Positions 18,461-27,781 of a stretch of DNA of 64,000 nt are shown here, one piece after another; the stretch's first letter is position 1; each line of letters starts with the position of its first letter. The position numbers and the translations under genes were made by a program. This DNA is from Pseudomonas sp. PDNC002 (GTDB taxonomy: Bacteria > Pseudomonadota > Gammaproteobacteria > Pseudomonadales > Pseudomonadaceae): assembly GCF_016919445.1 (NCBI RefSeq), contig NZ_CP070356.1:5087502-5151501 (forward strand). Direction: 5' to 3'. The notes under the pieces are model-generated. The model saw only the letters and a program-made list of their open reading frames with translations. It had not been told where the DNA came from and ran no database searches.

Positions 18461-18994
18461 ATGAGCTCGGAAACCATCCTCGCCGCCCAGCAGCGCCTGG
18501 AACAACTGGTGCGACAGCGGCCCAGCGTTGCGCTGGTGCAGGAAACGCCCGCCATCGCCCAGTGGGAAGGCGCGGGCAAGACCAGTACGCGGAATCCGGA
18601 AGGCAACGCCATCCTCACCGACCTGCCGCGTGAACTGGGCGGCGACGGCGAGCGCGTCAGCCCCGGCTGGCTGCTGCGCGCCGCCATGGCCTCCTGCGCG
18701 GTGACTCGCATCGCCATGCTGGCCAACGAGACTGGCATCGCGTTGCAGAAGCTGGAAGCCGAGGTCGGCTCCGTTACCGACGTGCACGGCCTGCTCGGAC
18801 TCAGCCGCGAAGACGGCAAAACCGTCTCCCCAGGCCCCGCGCAAGCTCACCTGCGCGTACGCATCGCTGCCACGGAGGTACCGGCGGAACAGCTGCGCGA
18901 ACTGGTTGCCGAAGCCATCCGCCTGTCGCCCATGGTCGCGGCGTTTCGCGATGCCGTACCGGTCCAGCTGGACGTCGATACCGGTCCGGCCTGA
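18461..18994 (+). CDS. OsmC-family peroxiredoxin-like protein
   Basis: OsmC/Ohr proteins reduce organic hydroperoxides or serve related thiol chemistry. The 177-residue protein from the ATG at 18461 (GGAGGG ribosome site) shows the OsmC-like core SPGWLLRAAMASCAVTRIAMLANETGI with a central Cys, and SPMVAAFRDAVPVQLDVD at the end. A second strictly Ohr-type cysteine pair is not obvious, so peroxidase activity is uncertain. Its stop overlaps the AraC regulator start (TGATG). Confidence 0.78.
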   Translation: MSSETILAAQQRLEQLVRQRPSVALVQETPAIAQWEGAGKTSTRNPEGNAILTDLPRELGGDGERVSPGWLLRAAMASCAVTRIAMLANETGIALQKLEAEVGSVTDVHGLLGLSREDGKTVSPGPAQAHLRVRIAATEVPAEQLRELVAEAIRLSPMVAAFRDAVPVQLDVDTGPA

Positions 18995-19968
18995 TGGATG
19001 CCCTCTCCGAAACCCTGCGCGTGGTGCGATTGGTCGGCGCCATCTTCATCAATGCGCGCTTCACCGCACCCTGGTGCTATCAGTCGCCACGCGCCGATTC
19101 GGTAGTCAACCTGCTGGAACCGGGCGCGGAACAGGTGGTGATCTTCCACCTGATCACCGAGGGCGAGTGCTTCGTCGAAATGGGCAAGACCGAGCCAGTC
19201 AGACTGGTGGCCGGTGACGCGGTGATCTTTCCCCAGGGCCACGCTCACCGGATGACTTCGCAGCCCGGCGTACCGCCCGCCACCGGCGCGCGACTGGATA
19301 CGGTACTGGCACGCCGGCCGCGCCAGTTGGCCTACGGAGGTGGAGGTGCGACAACACGCCTGGTTTGCGGCTACCTGGCGTGCGACGCACGCCTGGCGCG
19401 GCTGCTGCTGGCGGGATTGCCGGCGCTGGTGAAGGTCAATGTACGGGGTTCTGCCGCTGGCGCCTGGCTGGAATCCTCAGTGCGCTACGCGCTGGCCGAG
19501 GCACGCTCACCCCGTCCGGGCGGTGCCGGGGTGCTCGCCAAGCTGGCGGAAGTGTTGTTCATCGAAGTGCTGCGCCTGTACATGGAGGAACAGGGCGAAG
19601 GCCGCAGCGGCTGGCTGGCCGGGCTGCACGACCGCATCGTCGGCAGCGCCCTCGGCGCCTTGCACAAGTCGCCCGCCCATGCCTGGAGCCTGGAGGAACT
19701 GGCCCGCTGCGCCGGCACGTCGCGCTCGGTGCTCGCCGAGCGCTTCCAGTGCCTGGTCGGCTGCCCGCCCATGCAGTACCTCACCCAGTGGCGCATGCTG
19801 CTGGCCGCCAACCTGCTGCGCGGCAGCAACGCCCCGCTGGCGCGCATCGCCGAGGATGTCGGCTACCAGACGGACACGGCCTTCAGCCGCGCCTTCCGTC
19901 GTGAATACGGCTGCCCACCGGCGGCGTGGCGGCGCAGCCAGTCGGCCAGCGCCCGCCTCACGTTGTAG
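18994..19968 (+). CDS. AraC-family regulator with N-terminal cupin domain
   Basis: The 324-residue protein has an N-terminal cupin-type sensor (IFHLITEGECFVEMG ... LVAGDAVIFPQGHAHRM). Two C-terminal AraC helix-turn-helix units follow (WSLEELARCAGTSRSVLAERF; PLARIAEDVGYQTDTAFSRAFRREYG). It is translationally coupled to the osmC-like gene, which is probably its target (inference). Confidence 0.88.
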   Translation: MDALSETLRVVRLVGAIFINARFTAPWCYQSPRADSVVNLLEPGAEQVVIFHLITEGECFVEMGKTEPVRLVAGDAVIFPQGHAHRMTSQPGVPPATGARLDTVLARRPRQLAYGGGGATTRLVCGYLACDARLARLLLAGLPALVKVNVRGSAAGAWLESSVRYALAEARSPRPGGAGVLAKLAEVLFIEVLRLYMEEQGEGRSGWLAGLHDRIVGSALGALHKSPAHAWSLEELARCAGTSRSVLAERFQCLVGCPPMQYLTQWRMLLAANLLRGSNAPLARIAEDVGYQTDTAFSRAFRREYGCPPAAWRRSQSASARLTL

Positions 19969-19994
19969 GGGAAATGCGCAGGGAAGTTCCAGAT

Positions 19995-21143
19995 TCAGAG
20001 CCCCATCTGCTTGGCGATGATCTCATTCATGATCTCCCGCGTGCCGCCGCCGATGGAGAGGATGCGGTTGTCGCGATACAGCCTCTCCACCAGGCTCTCG
20101 CGCATGTAGCCCATGCCCCCCAGCACCTGCACCGCGTCGTAGGTCACCCGGTCGGCGACGTCGGTGGCGAAGTTCTTGGCCATCGAGATTTCCTTGATCA
20201 CGCTCTTGCCGACGGCCATCTTCGCGGCTTGCCGATAGGTGAACTCGCGGGAAACTTCGACCTGCGTGGCCATCTCCGCGAGCCGATGCTTGAGCACCTG
20301 GAACTTGCCGATCGGCTTGCCGAAGGCCTCGCGTTCGCGACACCAGGCCAGGGCTTCGTCCAGCGCCAGCTGCGCGGTCATGTTGGCCATGATCGCCAGG
20401 GCCAGGCGCTCGCTCTGGAAGTTCGCCATGATGCAGGCGAAGCCCATGTTCTCGGCACCGATCAGGTTCTCCAGCGGCACCTTGCAGTCATCGAAGAACA
20501 GCTCGGCAGTGTCGGACGCCCACCAGCCCATCTTCTTCAGCTTGCGGCTCACGGTGAATCCCGGAGTCCCCTTCTCCACCAGCAGCAGGCTGACGCCGCC
20601 GAAACCATCACCACCGGTGCGCACGGCCACCGTGTAGTAGTCGGCACGCACGCCGCTGGTGATGAAGGTCTTGCTGCCGCTCACGCGGTAATGGTCGCCA
20701 TCGCGTACGGCGCGGGTCTTCAGGCTGGCGACGTCGGAGCCGCCAGACGGCTCGGTGACCGCCAGCGCCATGATCTTCTCGCCGGCCAACACCTGCGGCG
20801 CTATGCGTTCGCGCAACTCCGGGCGTCCCCACTTGATCAGCGGCGGCAGGCCGATATCCAGCGAACCCAGTCCCGCCACGAGGCCACCGGAGCCGCAGCG
20901 CATCAGCTCCTCGCTGGCCGCCACCTTGGCGAACAGGTCGCCCTCATGGCTACCACCCAGGGCCTCCGGGTAGCCGATGCCGAGGATGCCGGCCTCGCCC
21001 GCCTTGCGGTACAGCTCGCGGGGAAACTCCTCGGCCTCTTCCCAGTCGGCGACGTGGGGCAGGATTTCCCGTTCGACGAAGCGTCGCACGCTATCTCGGA
21101 CCAGGCGGTGGCTGTCATCGAAGTATTCGGTGAACACGGACAT
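19995..21143 (-). CDS. Acyl-CoA dehydrogenase
   Basis: FAD-dependent dehydrogenase of the acyl-CoA family, 382 residues, the usual length. Signatures include ALAVTEPSGGSDVASLKTRA, GSKTFITSGVRADYYTVAVRTG and the C-terminal QVLGGMGYMRESLVERLYRDNRILSIGGGTREIM. The catalytic base would be a Glu in the C-terminal domain; chain-length preference is not readable. A TetR-type palindrome lies about 33 bp before its ATG. Confidence 0.93.
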   Translation of the reverse strand: MSVFTEYFDDSHRLVRDSVRRFVEREILPHVADWEEAEEFPRELYRKAGEAGILGIGYPEALGGSHEGDLFAKVAASEELMRCGSGGLVAGLGSLDIGLPPLIKWGRPELRERIAPQVLAGEKIMALAVTEPSGGSDVASLKTRAVRDGDHYRVSGSKTFITSGVRADYYTVAVRTGGDGFGGVSLLLVEKGTPGFTVSRKLKKMGWWASDTAELFFDDCKVPLENLIGAENMGFACIMANFQSERLALAIMANMTAQLALDEALAWCREREAFGKPIGKFQVLKHRLAEMATQVEVSREFTYRQAAKMAVGKSVIKEISMAKNFATDVADRVTYDAVQVLGGMGYMRESLVERLYRDNRILSIGGGTREIMNEIIAKQMGL

Positions 21144-21175
21144 GGCAAGGCTCCAGACGATTTGCCTGAAAACTT

Positions 21176-21193
21176 ACCGAGCGCTTGCTTGGT
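21176..21193. promoter_or_regulatory. Palindromic operator upstream of acyl-CoA dehydrogenase
   Basis: ACCGAGC-GCTT-GCTTGGT is an inverted repeat (6 of 7 pairs). It resembles the ACCNAGC...GCTNGGT sites used by TetR regulators of acyl-CoA metabolism. No such regulator gene is adjacent. Confidence 0.5.
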
Positions 21194-21219
21194 TTACAAG
21201 GCGAGACACCCGCCATCGG

Positions 21220-22188
21220 CTAGGACAGATGCGCCGCCCCGAAGCGCTCGCGGTACAGGGAAGGCGCCACACCTGCCGCACCACGGAAGGCATTGCGGAA
21301 GCTTTCCACCGTACCGAAGCCGCATTGCTCGGCGATTCGCTCGATACTGTCGGTGCTGCTTTCCAGCAATTCACGGGCGCGCGCCATACGCTCGTGCTGC
21401 AGCCAGGCCTTGGGCGTCATGCCGGTGGCTTCGCTGAACCGGCGCAGGAAGGTGCGCTCACTCATCGCCATGCGGCTGGCCAGTTCGCCCACTGAGATGG
21501 ATCGATCCAGGCGCTGGCGAGCCCAATCCAGGAGCCCGGCGAGGTCATGCCGGGGCGCCTGGGCCACGGGCGCGGGGATGAACTGCGCCTGTCCTCCACC
21601 CCGTTGCGGCGACATGACCAGGCGACGGGCCACGTTGTTGGCGACCTGCACGCCGAAATCCCGCGCCACCAGGTGCAGGCAGGCATCGATGCCCGCTGCG
21701 CTGCCGGCGGAGGTGACCAACTGCCCGGCATCGACGTAGAGCACCTGGGCATCCACTTCAATGGCGGGGAAACGCGCGGCCAGTTCCTCGGCATAGCGCC
21801 AGTGCGTGGTCGCGCGCTGCCCATCGAGCAATCCCGTGGCGGCCAGGACGAAGACGCCGGAGCAGATCGACAGCAGCCGTGCACCTTCGTCATGGGCCTT
21901 GCGCAGCGCCACCACCAGTTCGGCGGAGGGTGCCTCGGCGCGGTCCCGCCAGCCTGGCACGATGATGGTGCCGGCGCCGTCCAGCGCCTCCACGCCACCA
22001 TCAGCCAGCACCTGGAAGCCGCCCATGGCGCGCATCGGCCCCGTATCGACGGCGACGATGCGGTGGCGGTACCAGGGAAAGTCGAATTCCGGGCGCGGCA
22101 GGCCGAAGATCTCCACGGCAATGCCGAACTCGAAGGTGCACAGGCCGTCGTAGGCAAGAACGGCCACTGCCAGGGGATCACGCTGCAT
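21220..22188 (-). CDS. GlxA/FtrA-type AraC-family regulator with DJ-1/PfpI domain
   Basis: The 322-residue protein joins an N-terminal DJ-1/PfpI domain (VAVLAYDGLCTFEFGIAVEIFG; LLSICSGVFVLAATGLLDG) to two C-terminal AraC helix-turn-helix units (ISVGELASRMAMSERTFLRRFSEATG; SIERIAEQCGFGTVESFRNAF). It is divergent from the rhodanese gene with a 93-bp gap. It resembles proteins annotated FtrA next to rhodanese genes; regulation of that neighbour is likely but unproved. Confidence 0.88.
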   Translation of the reverse strand: MQRDPLAVAVLAYDGLCTFEFGIAVEIFGLPRPEFDFPWYRHRIVAVDTGPMRAMGGFQVLADGGVEALDGAGTIIVPGWRDRAEAPSAELVVALRKAHDEGARLLSICSGVFVLAATGLLDGQRATTHWRYAEELAARFPAIEVDAQVLYVDAGQLVTSAGSAAGIDACLHLVARDFGVQVANNVARRLVMSPQRGGGQAQFIPAPVAQAPRHDLAGLLDWARQRLDRSISVGELASRMAMSERTFLRRFSEATGMTPKAWLQHERMARARELLESSTDSIERIAEQCGFGTVESFRNAFRGAAGVAPSLYRERFGAAHLS

Positions 22189-22281
22189 TTGGCGGAAAAC
22201 TTCCGATCACTGTCCAGACCGCCACTGTAGCGGGCTTTGGCGGCTGTTTACAGTGGCGCCATCTTCCCCAGGAGCCTTGCC

Positions 22282-22725
22282 ATGCCCAGCCTCGTCAGCC
22301 AGTTTCCCGCCGCCCTGCCCGTCGACGCCCTCGCTCACTTCAGCCACCGCCTGGCCTTCGAGACCGATTGTTCGGACGTGAATGACGCCCTGCAGAACGG
22401 CGAACAGGATTTCGTCCTGCTCGATGTGCGAAACGCCGCCGTCTTCGCCCGTGGTCACGTGCCCGGCGCACTGAACCTGCCGACACGGGAGATCGACGCG
22501 CGGCGCATGGCGCAGTTTCCGGCAGGCACCCTGTTCGTCGTCTACTGCGCCGGACCGCACTGCAACGGCGTGCATCGCGCCGCCGCCAAGCTCGCCGCGC
22601 TGAGCCTGCCGGTGAAGGAGATGATCGGTGGGGTGACCGGCTGGCTGGACGAAGGTCTCGCGCTGGTCACTGCGGCGGGCGAAGCGCTACGCGCGGACGG
22701 CGCTGGTATCAGCTGCGCCTGCTGA
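22282..22725 (+). CDS. Single-domain rhodanese-like sulfurtransferase
   Basis: The 147-residue protein from the ATG at 22282 (CAGGAG ribosome site) has the rhodanese pattern FVLLDVRNAAVFARGHVPGALNLP and an active-site loop YCAGPHCNGVHRAA in which the first Cys would carry the persulfide. It ends GISCAC, an extra cysteine pair. It shares a promoter region with the FtrA-like regulator and ends in a terminator shared with recR. Confidence 0.88.
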   Translation: MPSLVSQFPAALPVDALAHFSHRLAFETDCSDVNDALQNGEQDFVLLDVRNAAVFARGHVPGALNLPTREIDARRMAQFPAGTLFVVYCAGPHCNGVHRAAAKLAALSLPVKEMIGGVTGWLDEGLALVTAAGEALRADGAGISCAC

Positions 22726-22735
22726 CCGCAGAGAC

Positions 22736-22764
22736 AACAAGGCCGGAATTTCTCCGGCCTTGTT
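22736..22764. terminator. Bidirectional terminator between the rhodanese gene and recR
   Basis: AACAAGGCCGGA-ATTTC-TCCGGCCTTGTT, a perfect 12-bp stem placed between convergent genes. Confidence 0.85.
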
Positions 22765-22786
22765 CGAATCGGTCTGGTTGAACCTA

Positions 22787-23386
22787 TCAGCTGCTGATCG
22801 GTCGGCGTCCTGCCAGGGCGTGGGCCAGCGTGCCGCCGTCCACCAGTTCCAGTTCGCCACCCAGCGGTACGCCGTGGGCGATGCGCGACAGCACCAGATC
22901 ACCGCCGCCCAGCAACTGGGCGATGTAGTGGGCGGTCGCCTCGCCTTCCACCGTGGGGTTGGTGGCGAGGATGATCTCGCTGAAGCTACCGGCCTTGATC
23001 CGTGCTTCCAGCTCCGGAATGCCGATGGCCTCCGGGCCCAGGCCATCCAGCGGTGACAAGTGCCCCTTGAGCACGAAGTAGCGGCCGCGATAGCCCGTCT
23101 GCTCTACCGCAAACACGTCCAGCGGACCTTCCACCACGCACAACAGGCTGTCATCGCGGCGCGGGTCGGTGCACTGCGGGCAGAACTCGTCTTCCGAAAG
23201 AGTGCGGCACTGCTTGCAGTGGCCGACGCCTTCCATCGCCTGGGTCAACGCCTGGGCCAGGCGCAGGCCACCCGTGCGATCACGCTCCAAGAGCTGCAGC
23301 GCCATGCGCTGGGCACTCTTCTGCCCTACTCCGGGCAGCGTGCGCAGGGCGTCGATCAGTTGGCGAATCAGCGGCGTGAAGCTCAT
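22787..23386 (-). CDS. recR: Recombination protein RecR
   Basis: RecR works with RecF/RecO to load RecA on gapped DNA. The 199-residue protein from the ATG at 23386 ([15 protein letters not shown]) has a helix-hairpin-helix ([13 protein letters not shown]), a four-cysteine zinc motif ([16 protein letters not shown]) and a Toprim domain ([12 protein letters not shown]). The frame stays open upstream but that part lacks family similarity. It is the last gene of the dnaX–ybaB–recR series. Confidence 0.96.
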   Translation of the reverse strand: MSFTPLIRQLIDALRTLPGVGQKSAQRMALQLLERDRTGGLRLAQALTQAMEGVGHCKQCRTLSEDEFCPQCTDPRRDDSLLCVVEGPLDVFAVEQTGYRGRYFVLKGHLSPLDGLGPEAIGIPELEARIKAGSFSEIILATNPTVEGEATAHYIAQLLGGGDLVLSRIAHGVPLGGELELVDGGTLAHALAGRRPISS

Positions 23387-23535
23387 GGGACGGTCTCGGG
23401 TTTCGGGAGTATTAGAACGAAGGAACGCACGGTTCGCGCTCACATACCTGACAAGCCGGAAGGCAAGTGCATTCTCTTTTGGAAAACAGGAAACGAAGAA
23501 GTCAGCCCACGGGCCGCTCAGGCCCAAGCAGGGCA

Positions 23536-23602
23536 AGGCGCCGTCGGGTGAGGAACCGGAGTGTGCTGCAGCACATGAGGATTCCGAACCCGACGGCAAC
23601 GC
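23536..23602. other. Large interrupted palindrome between ybaB and recR
   Basis: Arms GGCGCCGTCGGGT (23536–23548) and ACCCGACGG...GCC (23587–23602) surround a perfect 14-bp palindrome TGTGCTGCAGCACA at 23561–23574. It lies in the 250-bp ybaB–recR gap, which otherwise shows nothing coding. It could be an mRNA stem-loop or a dispersed genomic repeat. Confidence 0.55.
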
Positions 23603-23636
23603 CGCCATGCGCCGGGCATGGGCGGCACGATCAAAC

Positions 23637-23963
23637 TCAGAAGGGCATCTTGAAGCCGGGCGGCAATTGCATGCCGGCGGTCATGCCGGACATCTTCTCC
23701 TGGTTGTTCTGCTCGATCTTGCGCACAGCGTCGTTCACCGCGGCGGCGATCAGGTCTTCGAGGATTTCCTTGTCTTCCTGCATCAGGCTGTCATCCAGGG
23801 AGACGCGCTTGACGTCGTGGCGACCGGTCATCACCACGCTCACCAGGCCGGCGCCGGATTGACCGGTCACTTCGGCGTTGGCCAGCTCTTCCTGCATCTT
23901 CTGCATCTTTTCCTGCATCTGCTGGGCCTGCTTCATCAGGCCGGCCATGCCACCTTTCATCAT
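23637..23963 (-). CDS. ybaB: YbaB/EbfC-family nucleoid-associated protein
   Basis: YbaB/EbfC proteins are small dimeric DNA-binding proteins encoded next to dnaX and recR. The 108-residue product starts [28 protein letters not shown], an amphipathic methionine/glutamine-rich helix, and has the family core [26 protein letters not shown]. It lies 37 bp downstream of dnaX on the same strand. Confidence 0.95.
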   Translation of the reverse strand: MMKGGMAGLMKQAQQMQEKMQKMQEELANAEVTGQSGAGLVSVVMTGRHDVKRVSLDDSLMQEDKEILEDLIAAAVNDAVRKIEQNNQEKMSGMTAGMQLPPGFKMPF

Positions 23964-24000
23964 GTCGAGTTCCTCGATTCGTTCAGTCGTCGACCAAGGC

Positions 24001-26133
24001 TCAAGCCTTGGCCTCCAGGGGTTCGATAGTACCGTCGCGGACCACCGCGGCGAACTGTTGCTTCATCTGTAGCACATAGGGATCGGCGGCGATGGACGCC
24101 TCGGCCTGGCGCTGACGCTCGGCGCGTTTGCGCGCGGCGGCCTGCGCCGGGGTTTCCTGCTCGGGCTTCTGCAGGGTCACTTGCAGCGTCAGGGTGCGGC
24201 CGTGGAACTGGTTCAGCGCATCGTTCAGACGACGCTGCTGGTTGGGGTTGAACAGCGCGCTCTGCCCCGGGTCCAGGTGCAGGTGCCAGTTGTCGCCGTC
24301 GACCGAAATCAGCGTGCAGTTGGCGCCGATGCTGGCGGTCATGCCGGCCAGTCCCAAGCGCGGGAAAAGGTCCAGCCATTCGGCGGCCAGGCCGGTCGCA
24401 GGCATGGCGGCGGGCTCGGGTTCAGGCTCGACGGCTTCCTGCGCCGCTTCGTTCTCCAGGTAGCCGTAGGACTCCATGTCGACTTCGTAGTAGTCCTCGG
24501 CGGGCGGCGGCTCGTCGTCGCGGTCATCGTCCTCGACGGGGGCGGCGGTCGCGGCAGGCACGGGCTCTTCCTTCACCGGAGCAGGTACTGCCGCCGCCAG
24601 CGCGGGGGCGGCAACAGGTGCTGGTGCCGCGGGCTCGACCGGTGCAGGCGCAGCGGCGACCGGAGCGGCGGGCTCGTCCCATGGCAGGTCGACGGCCACC
24701 TCGGAGGTGGGCTGTTCAGGCTCCGCGACCGGAGTGACAGGCTCAGCCACTACCGATACTTCAGGCACAGGAGCGGCCGGGGCCGGCTCAGGCGCAGGCT
24801 TGACCGCCGGCGCAGCAGCGGCAATGGCCTCGACTTGTACGGCTGGAGCAGGAGCCACCTGAGGCCGGGGCACGGCAACCGTCGTCGCCTCGACGACCGG
24901 TACTACCGGCGCGAGCGCCACGGCAGGCGGAGCAATGGATGCAACCGGCGCCGCAACAGCAGCGCCGGCCACTGGGTTCTGGTTGGAATCAGCCGTGGCC
25001 TTGCTGATCCCCAGGTCCTTTAGTGGTGACCTTGGCGCCCCGTCGGCATCGGCCGGACGGAACGCCAGCATGCGCAGCAACACCATCTCGAAGCCACTGC
25101 GGGGATCGGGCGCCAGCGGCAGATCGCGGCGACCGATCAGGCCCATCTGATAGTAGAACTGCACATCCTCGGCAGGCAGCGCCTGGGCCAGCGCCAACAC
25201 GCGGTCGCGGTCGCCCTGGCCGTTGTCCACGGCCTCCGGCAATGCCTGGGCGATGGCCACACGGTGCAGCACGTTGAGTATCTCGGCCAGCACGCCGCCC
25301 CAGTCCGGGCCTTGCTCGGCCAGGTGGCGAACGGCTTCCAGCAGCGCGCGGGCGTCACCTTCCAGCAGCGCATGAAGCACGCCGTAGACCTGGCCGTGAT
25401 CGAGTGTGCCGAGCATGGCGCGCACGTCCGCGGCCAGCACCTTGCCTTCGCCGAAGGCGATGGCCTGGTCAGTGAGGCTCATGGCATCGCGCATGGAACC
25501 ATCGGCGGCACGGCCAAGCAACCACAGCGCATCGTCCTCGAACGGCACGTTCTCGGCGCCCAGGACGTGGGTCAGGTGCTCCACCACCCGCTCCGGCGGC
25601 ATGTTCTTCAGGGAGAACTGCAGGCAGCGCGAGAGAATGGTGACCGGCAGCTTCTGCGGGTCGGTGGTGGCGAGCAGGAATTTCACATGGGGCGGCGGCT
25701 CCTCCAGGGTCTTCAACAGGGCGTTGAAGCTGTGGCTGGAGAGCATGTGCACTTCGTCGATCAGGTAGACCTTGTAGCGGCCCCGGGTCGGCGAATACTG
25801 CACGTTGTCGAGCAGCTCACGGGTGTCCTCGACCTTGGTGCGGCTGGCGGCGTCGACTTCGATGAGATCGACGAAACGGCCCTCATCGATCTCGCGGCAC
25901 ACCGAACACTGGCCGCAGGGCGTGGAGCTGACGCCGGTCTCGCAGTTCAGGCACTTGGCGAGGATGCGCGCGATGGTGGTCTTGCCCACGCCGCGGGTAC
26001 CGGTGAACAGATAGGCGTGGTGCAGGCGCTGATTGTCCAGCGCGTTGATCAGGGCCTTGAGCACATGGGTCTGGCCGACCATTTCGCGGAACGAGCGCGG
26101 ACGCCATTTGCGGGCAAGAACCTGATAACTCAT
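24001..26133 (-). CDS. dnaX: DNA polymerase III subunit gamma/tau
   Basis: DnaX is the clamp-loader ATPase of the replicative polymerase. The 710-residue protein has Walker [10 protein letters not shown] (about 45–53), a zinc module [19 protein letters not shown], Walker B-type DEVHMLS and the arginine-finger SRCLQF. A long alanine/proline/valine-rich linker (roughly 385–555) leads to the tau-specific C-terminal domain. No A-AAA-AAG slippery heptamer of the E. coli kind was found, so this gene appears to encode mainly the tau form. Confidence 0.96.
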   Translation of the reverse strand: MSYQVLARKWRPRSFREMVGQTHVLKALINALDNQRLHHAYLFTGTRGVGKTTIARILAKCLNCETGVSSTPCGQCSVCREIDEGRFVDLIEVDAASRTKVEDTRELLDNVQYSPTRGRYKVYLIDEVHMLSSHSFNALLKTLEEPPPHVKFLLATTDPQKLPVTILSRCLQFSLKNMPPERVVEHLTHVLGAENVPFEDDALWLLGRAADGSMRDAMSLTDQAIAFGEGKVLAADVRAMLGTLDHGQVYGVLHALLEGDARALLEAVRHLAEQGPDWGGVLAEILNVLHRVAIAQALPEAVDNGQGDRDRVLALAQALPAEDVQFYYQMGLIGRRDLPLAPDPRSGFEMVLLRMLAFRPADADGAPRSPLKDLGISKATADSNQNPVAGAAVAAPVASIAPPAVALAPVVPVVEATTVAVPRPQVAPAPAVQVEAIAAAAPAVKPAPEPAPAAPVPEVSVVAEPVTPVAEPEQPTSEVAVDLPWDEPAAPVAAAPAPVEPAAPAPVAAPALAAAVPAPVKEEPVPAATAAPVEDDDRDDEPPPAEDYYEVDMESYGYLENEAAQEAVEPEPEPAAMPATGLAAEWLDLFPRLGLAGMTASIGANCTLISVDGDNWHLHLDPGQSALFNPNQQRRLNDALNQFHGRTLTLQVTLQKPEQETPAQAAARKRAERQRQAEASIAADPYVLQMKQQFAAVVRDGTIEPLEAKA

Positions 26134-26285
26134 TGAAATCCATCGCGACAGGTGAGCAGAAGTGCGCTAATCCTAGCGAAGCGGACCGTAAATTGCACCC
26201 GATGTCCGCACCGGTTGCTTCCGCATCTTGGCAAGGGCCGGGCTACACGGCATTGTGTCGTCGTTCTGCCATCAACGGAGCCTTG

Positions 26286-27008
26286 ATGCGCTTCCTTGCC
26301 ACCGCCCTGCTTCTGACCACCGCTCTCGCCCAGGCCGACGACCGTCCCCTGCGCTTCTCGGTGGTCGACAGCTGGGCGATGCCCCTGGCACAGATCGAGA
26401 ATGGCGAACTGACCGGCGGCATCATGTTCGAGCTGTTCAGTGAAACGGCGCGGCAACTGGGCCGGACACCGGACTTTCATATCGTGCCGCGGGCGCGCAT
26501 CGAACAGGCGCTGCTCAATCACTCGGTGGACGTGCGCTGCTACGTCTCGCGCACCTGGGTCGAGCACGAATTCAACGACTACCGCTGGACCGCGCCACTG
26601 ATGGTGCAGCGCGACCTGCTGGTGACCCGGGACGCCCCGGCGGATACGCTGGAATCCCTGTCCAGCCAGTCCGTCGGCACCGTGCTGGGCTATCACTATC
26701 CACGCCTCCAGCCACTGCTCGACAGCCACTGGCTGGCCCGCGACGACGCGCGCAATCAGGAACTGGTGCTGAAGAAACTGCGCATCGGCCGCTATCAATA
26801 TGCGATCAGCAGTGAGTTCGCGCTGAACTGGTTCAACCGCGAACTGCCTGAGGCGGAACGCCTGCAAACCGCCAGCGTCATCGAGGAAACGCCGCTCTCG
26901 TGCATGGTGTTGAACAGCCCGGACGTGCGCACCGATGACGTATTGGCAGCGCTGGCAAAGATGAAGGCTTCGGGGAAGATCGAGCAGATCCTGGATCACT
27001 ACCGCTGA
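26286..27008 (+). CDS. Periplasmic solute-binding protein (SBP_bac_3-like)
   Basis: The 240-residue protein begins with a signal peptide (MRFLATALLLTTALAQADD). It has a type 2 periplasmic-binding fold signature: PLRFSVVDSWAMPLAQ and LTGGIMFELFSETARQLG near the N-terminus and KMKASGKIEQILDHYR at the end. No ABC permease genes adjoin, so it may be an orphan or serve as a sensor-type binding protein; the ligand is unknown. The start at 26286 is chosen because it begins the signal peptide, although the frame is open further upstream. Confidence 0.8.
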   Translation: MRFLATALLLTTALAQADDRPLRFSVVDSWAMPLAQIENGELTGGIMFELFSETARQLGRTPDFHIVPRARIEQALLNHSVDVRCYVSRTWVEHEFNDYRWTAPLMVQRDLLVTRDAPADTLESLSSQSVGTVLGYHYPRLQPLLDSHWLARDDARNQELVLKKLRIGRYQYAISSEFALNWFNRELPEAERLQTASVIEETPLSCMVLNSPDVRTDDVLAALAKMKASGKIEQILDHYR

Positions 27009-27068
27009 GACGGGCAGCGCATCGACAGGATGCGAGAGGGCCATTTTCCGGGCCCCGAAATGGAGGCG

Positions 27069-27165
27069 GCCCCGCCAGCCACACCCCGGCACACAATGTC
27101 CCCGCCTTGGCTGCTTCCTTCCGGACCTGACCAGGTAAGCGAGTAATCGTTGCGGGGGGACCGAC
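27069..27165 (-). ncRNA. ffs: Signal recognition particle 4.5S RNA
   Basis: On the minus strand the conserved SRP Alu-free core GGTCAGGTCCGGAAGGAAGC is present (the complement is visible around 27111–27134). It is flanked by arms that pair (GGTCCCCCCGC with GGCGGGGAC). Location beside dnaX matches Pseudomonas. Ends are approximate. It binds Ffh and targets nascent membrane proteins. Confidence 0.93.
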
Positions 27166-27208
27166 AGGGCCACCATCGCGAGAGCTCACCAGATCGGCGA
27201 GCCGCGCC

Positions 27209-27236
27209 ATTGTAGCGGCTTGTTCGCAACTTACAA
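27209..27236 (-). promoter_or_regulatory. Sigma-70 promoter of ffs
   Basis: On the minus strand TTGTAA, 16 bp, TACAAT. The predicted start near 27202 leaves a short 5' leader that would be processed from the 4.5S RNA. Confidence 0.6.
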
Positions 27237-27406
27237 GCACTTCAAGCACTTAGGCGCGTCCTTCACCCAATTCCTGACCGCAATCACGAATTGTCTTTAT
27301 TTATACGGGAATTCACCTACAGCCAATTAAGAAAATTCTCTGCAGGCCGACGTTTAGGGGGAACCGCCGTCTACAGGCGGACAACCACCGAGCGAGGAAT
27401 GCCAGT
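27237..27406. other. AT-rich intergenic region before the fimbrial-like gene
   Basis: No gene is seen. The stretch 27275–27345 is clearly richer in A/T than the neighbourhood, with short repeats of AATTC and AATTG. It may hold the promoter of the fimbrial-like gene; no operator could be defined. Confidence 0.4.
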
Positions 27407-27775
27407 ATGTCCATTGCCCTGCGATCCACCACTCTCGTTGCACTGCTCTTCTCAGGCCAGTTGATGGCCCAAGGCGGGATCATCCGCTTCTCTGGCGAAG
27501 TCGTGGAGCCTACCTGCGAGGTAGGTTTGAGCGATGTCACCGCCCACAGTGCGCGCGTGCGCCTGAGCGAATGCAGCCAGTCGCTGTACATGCAATTGAG
27601 CGAGCCCCGCAGCGCCATGCCCAGCGTCAACTACCGTCTGACCGATGTGCGCGGGCGTGCGCTGGGGCGTGACTTGAAGGCCACCGGCAACACCGACAGT
27701 GTCATCCGCGCCATCCAGAAAAATGGTTCGGCCGCAGGCAACCGCAATGTCGTGCTGGTTGCCGAGTACATCTGA
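27407..27775 (+). CDS. Type 1 fimbrial-like small secreted protein
   Basis: The 122-residue protein starts with a signal peptide (cleavage likely after LMA in QLMAQGG). It continues GIIRFSGEVVEPTCEV with a second Cys in LSECSQ, the disulfide pattern and first strand of chaperone–usher pilins. At about 100 mature residues it is shorter than a FimA-type subunit, and no chaperone or usher genes are nearby. It may be an orphan adhesin-like or degenerate subunit. A GAGGAA-type ribosome site precedes the ATG. Confidence 0.65.
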   Translation: MSIALRSTTLVALLFSGQLMAQGGIIRFSGEVVEPTCEVGLSDVTAHSARVRLSECSQSLYMQLSEPRSAMPSVNYRLTDVRGRALGRDLKATGNTDSVIRAIQKNGSAAGNRNVVLVAEYI

Positions 27776-27781
27776 CCAAAC

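Noticed and set aside
24560-24990. The alanine/proline-rich part of dnaX as a misassembled or foreign insert
   Set aside because: Such linkers between the gamma and tau domains are normal in Pseudomonas DnaX, and the reading frame is intact on both sides.
24001-26133. Programmed frameshift in dnaX producing gamma
   Set aside because: I looked for the A-AAA-AAG heptamer (CTTTTTT on the plus strand) and found none. Other slippery sites cannot be excluded by eye.
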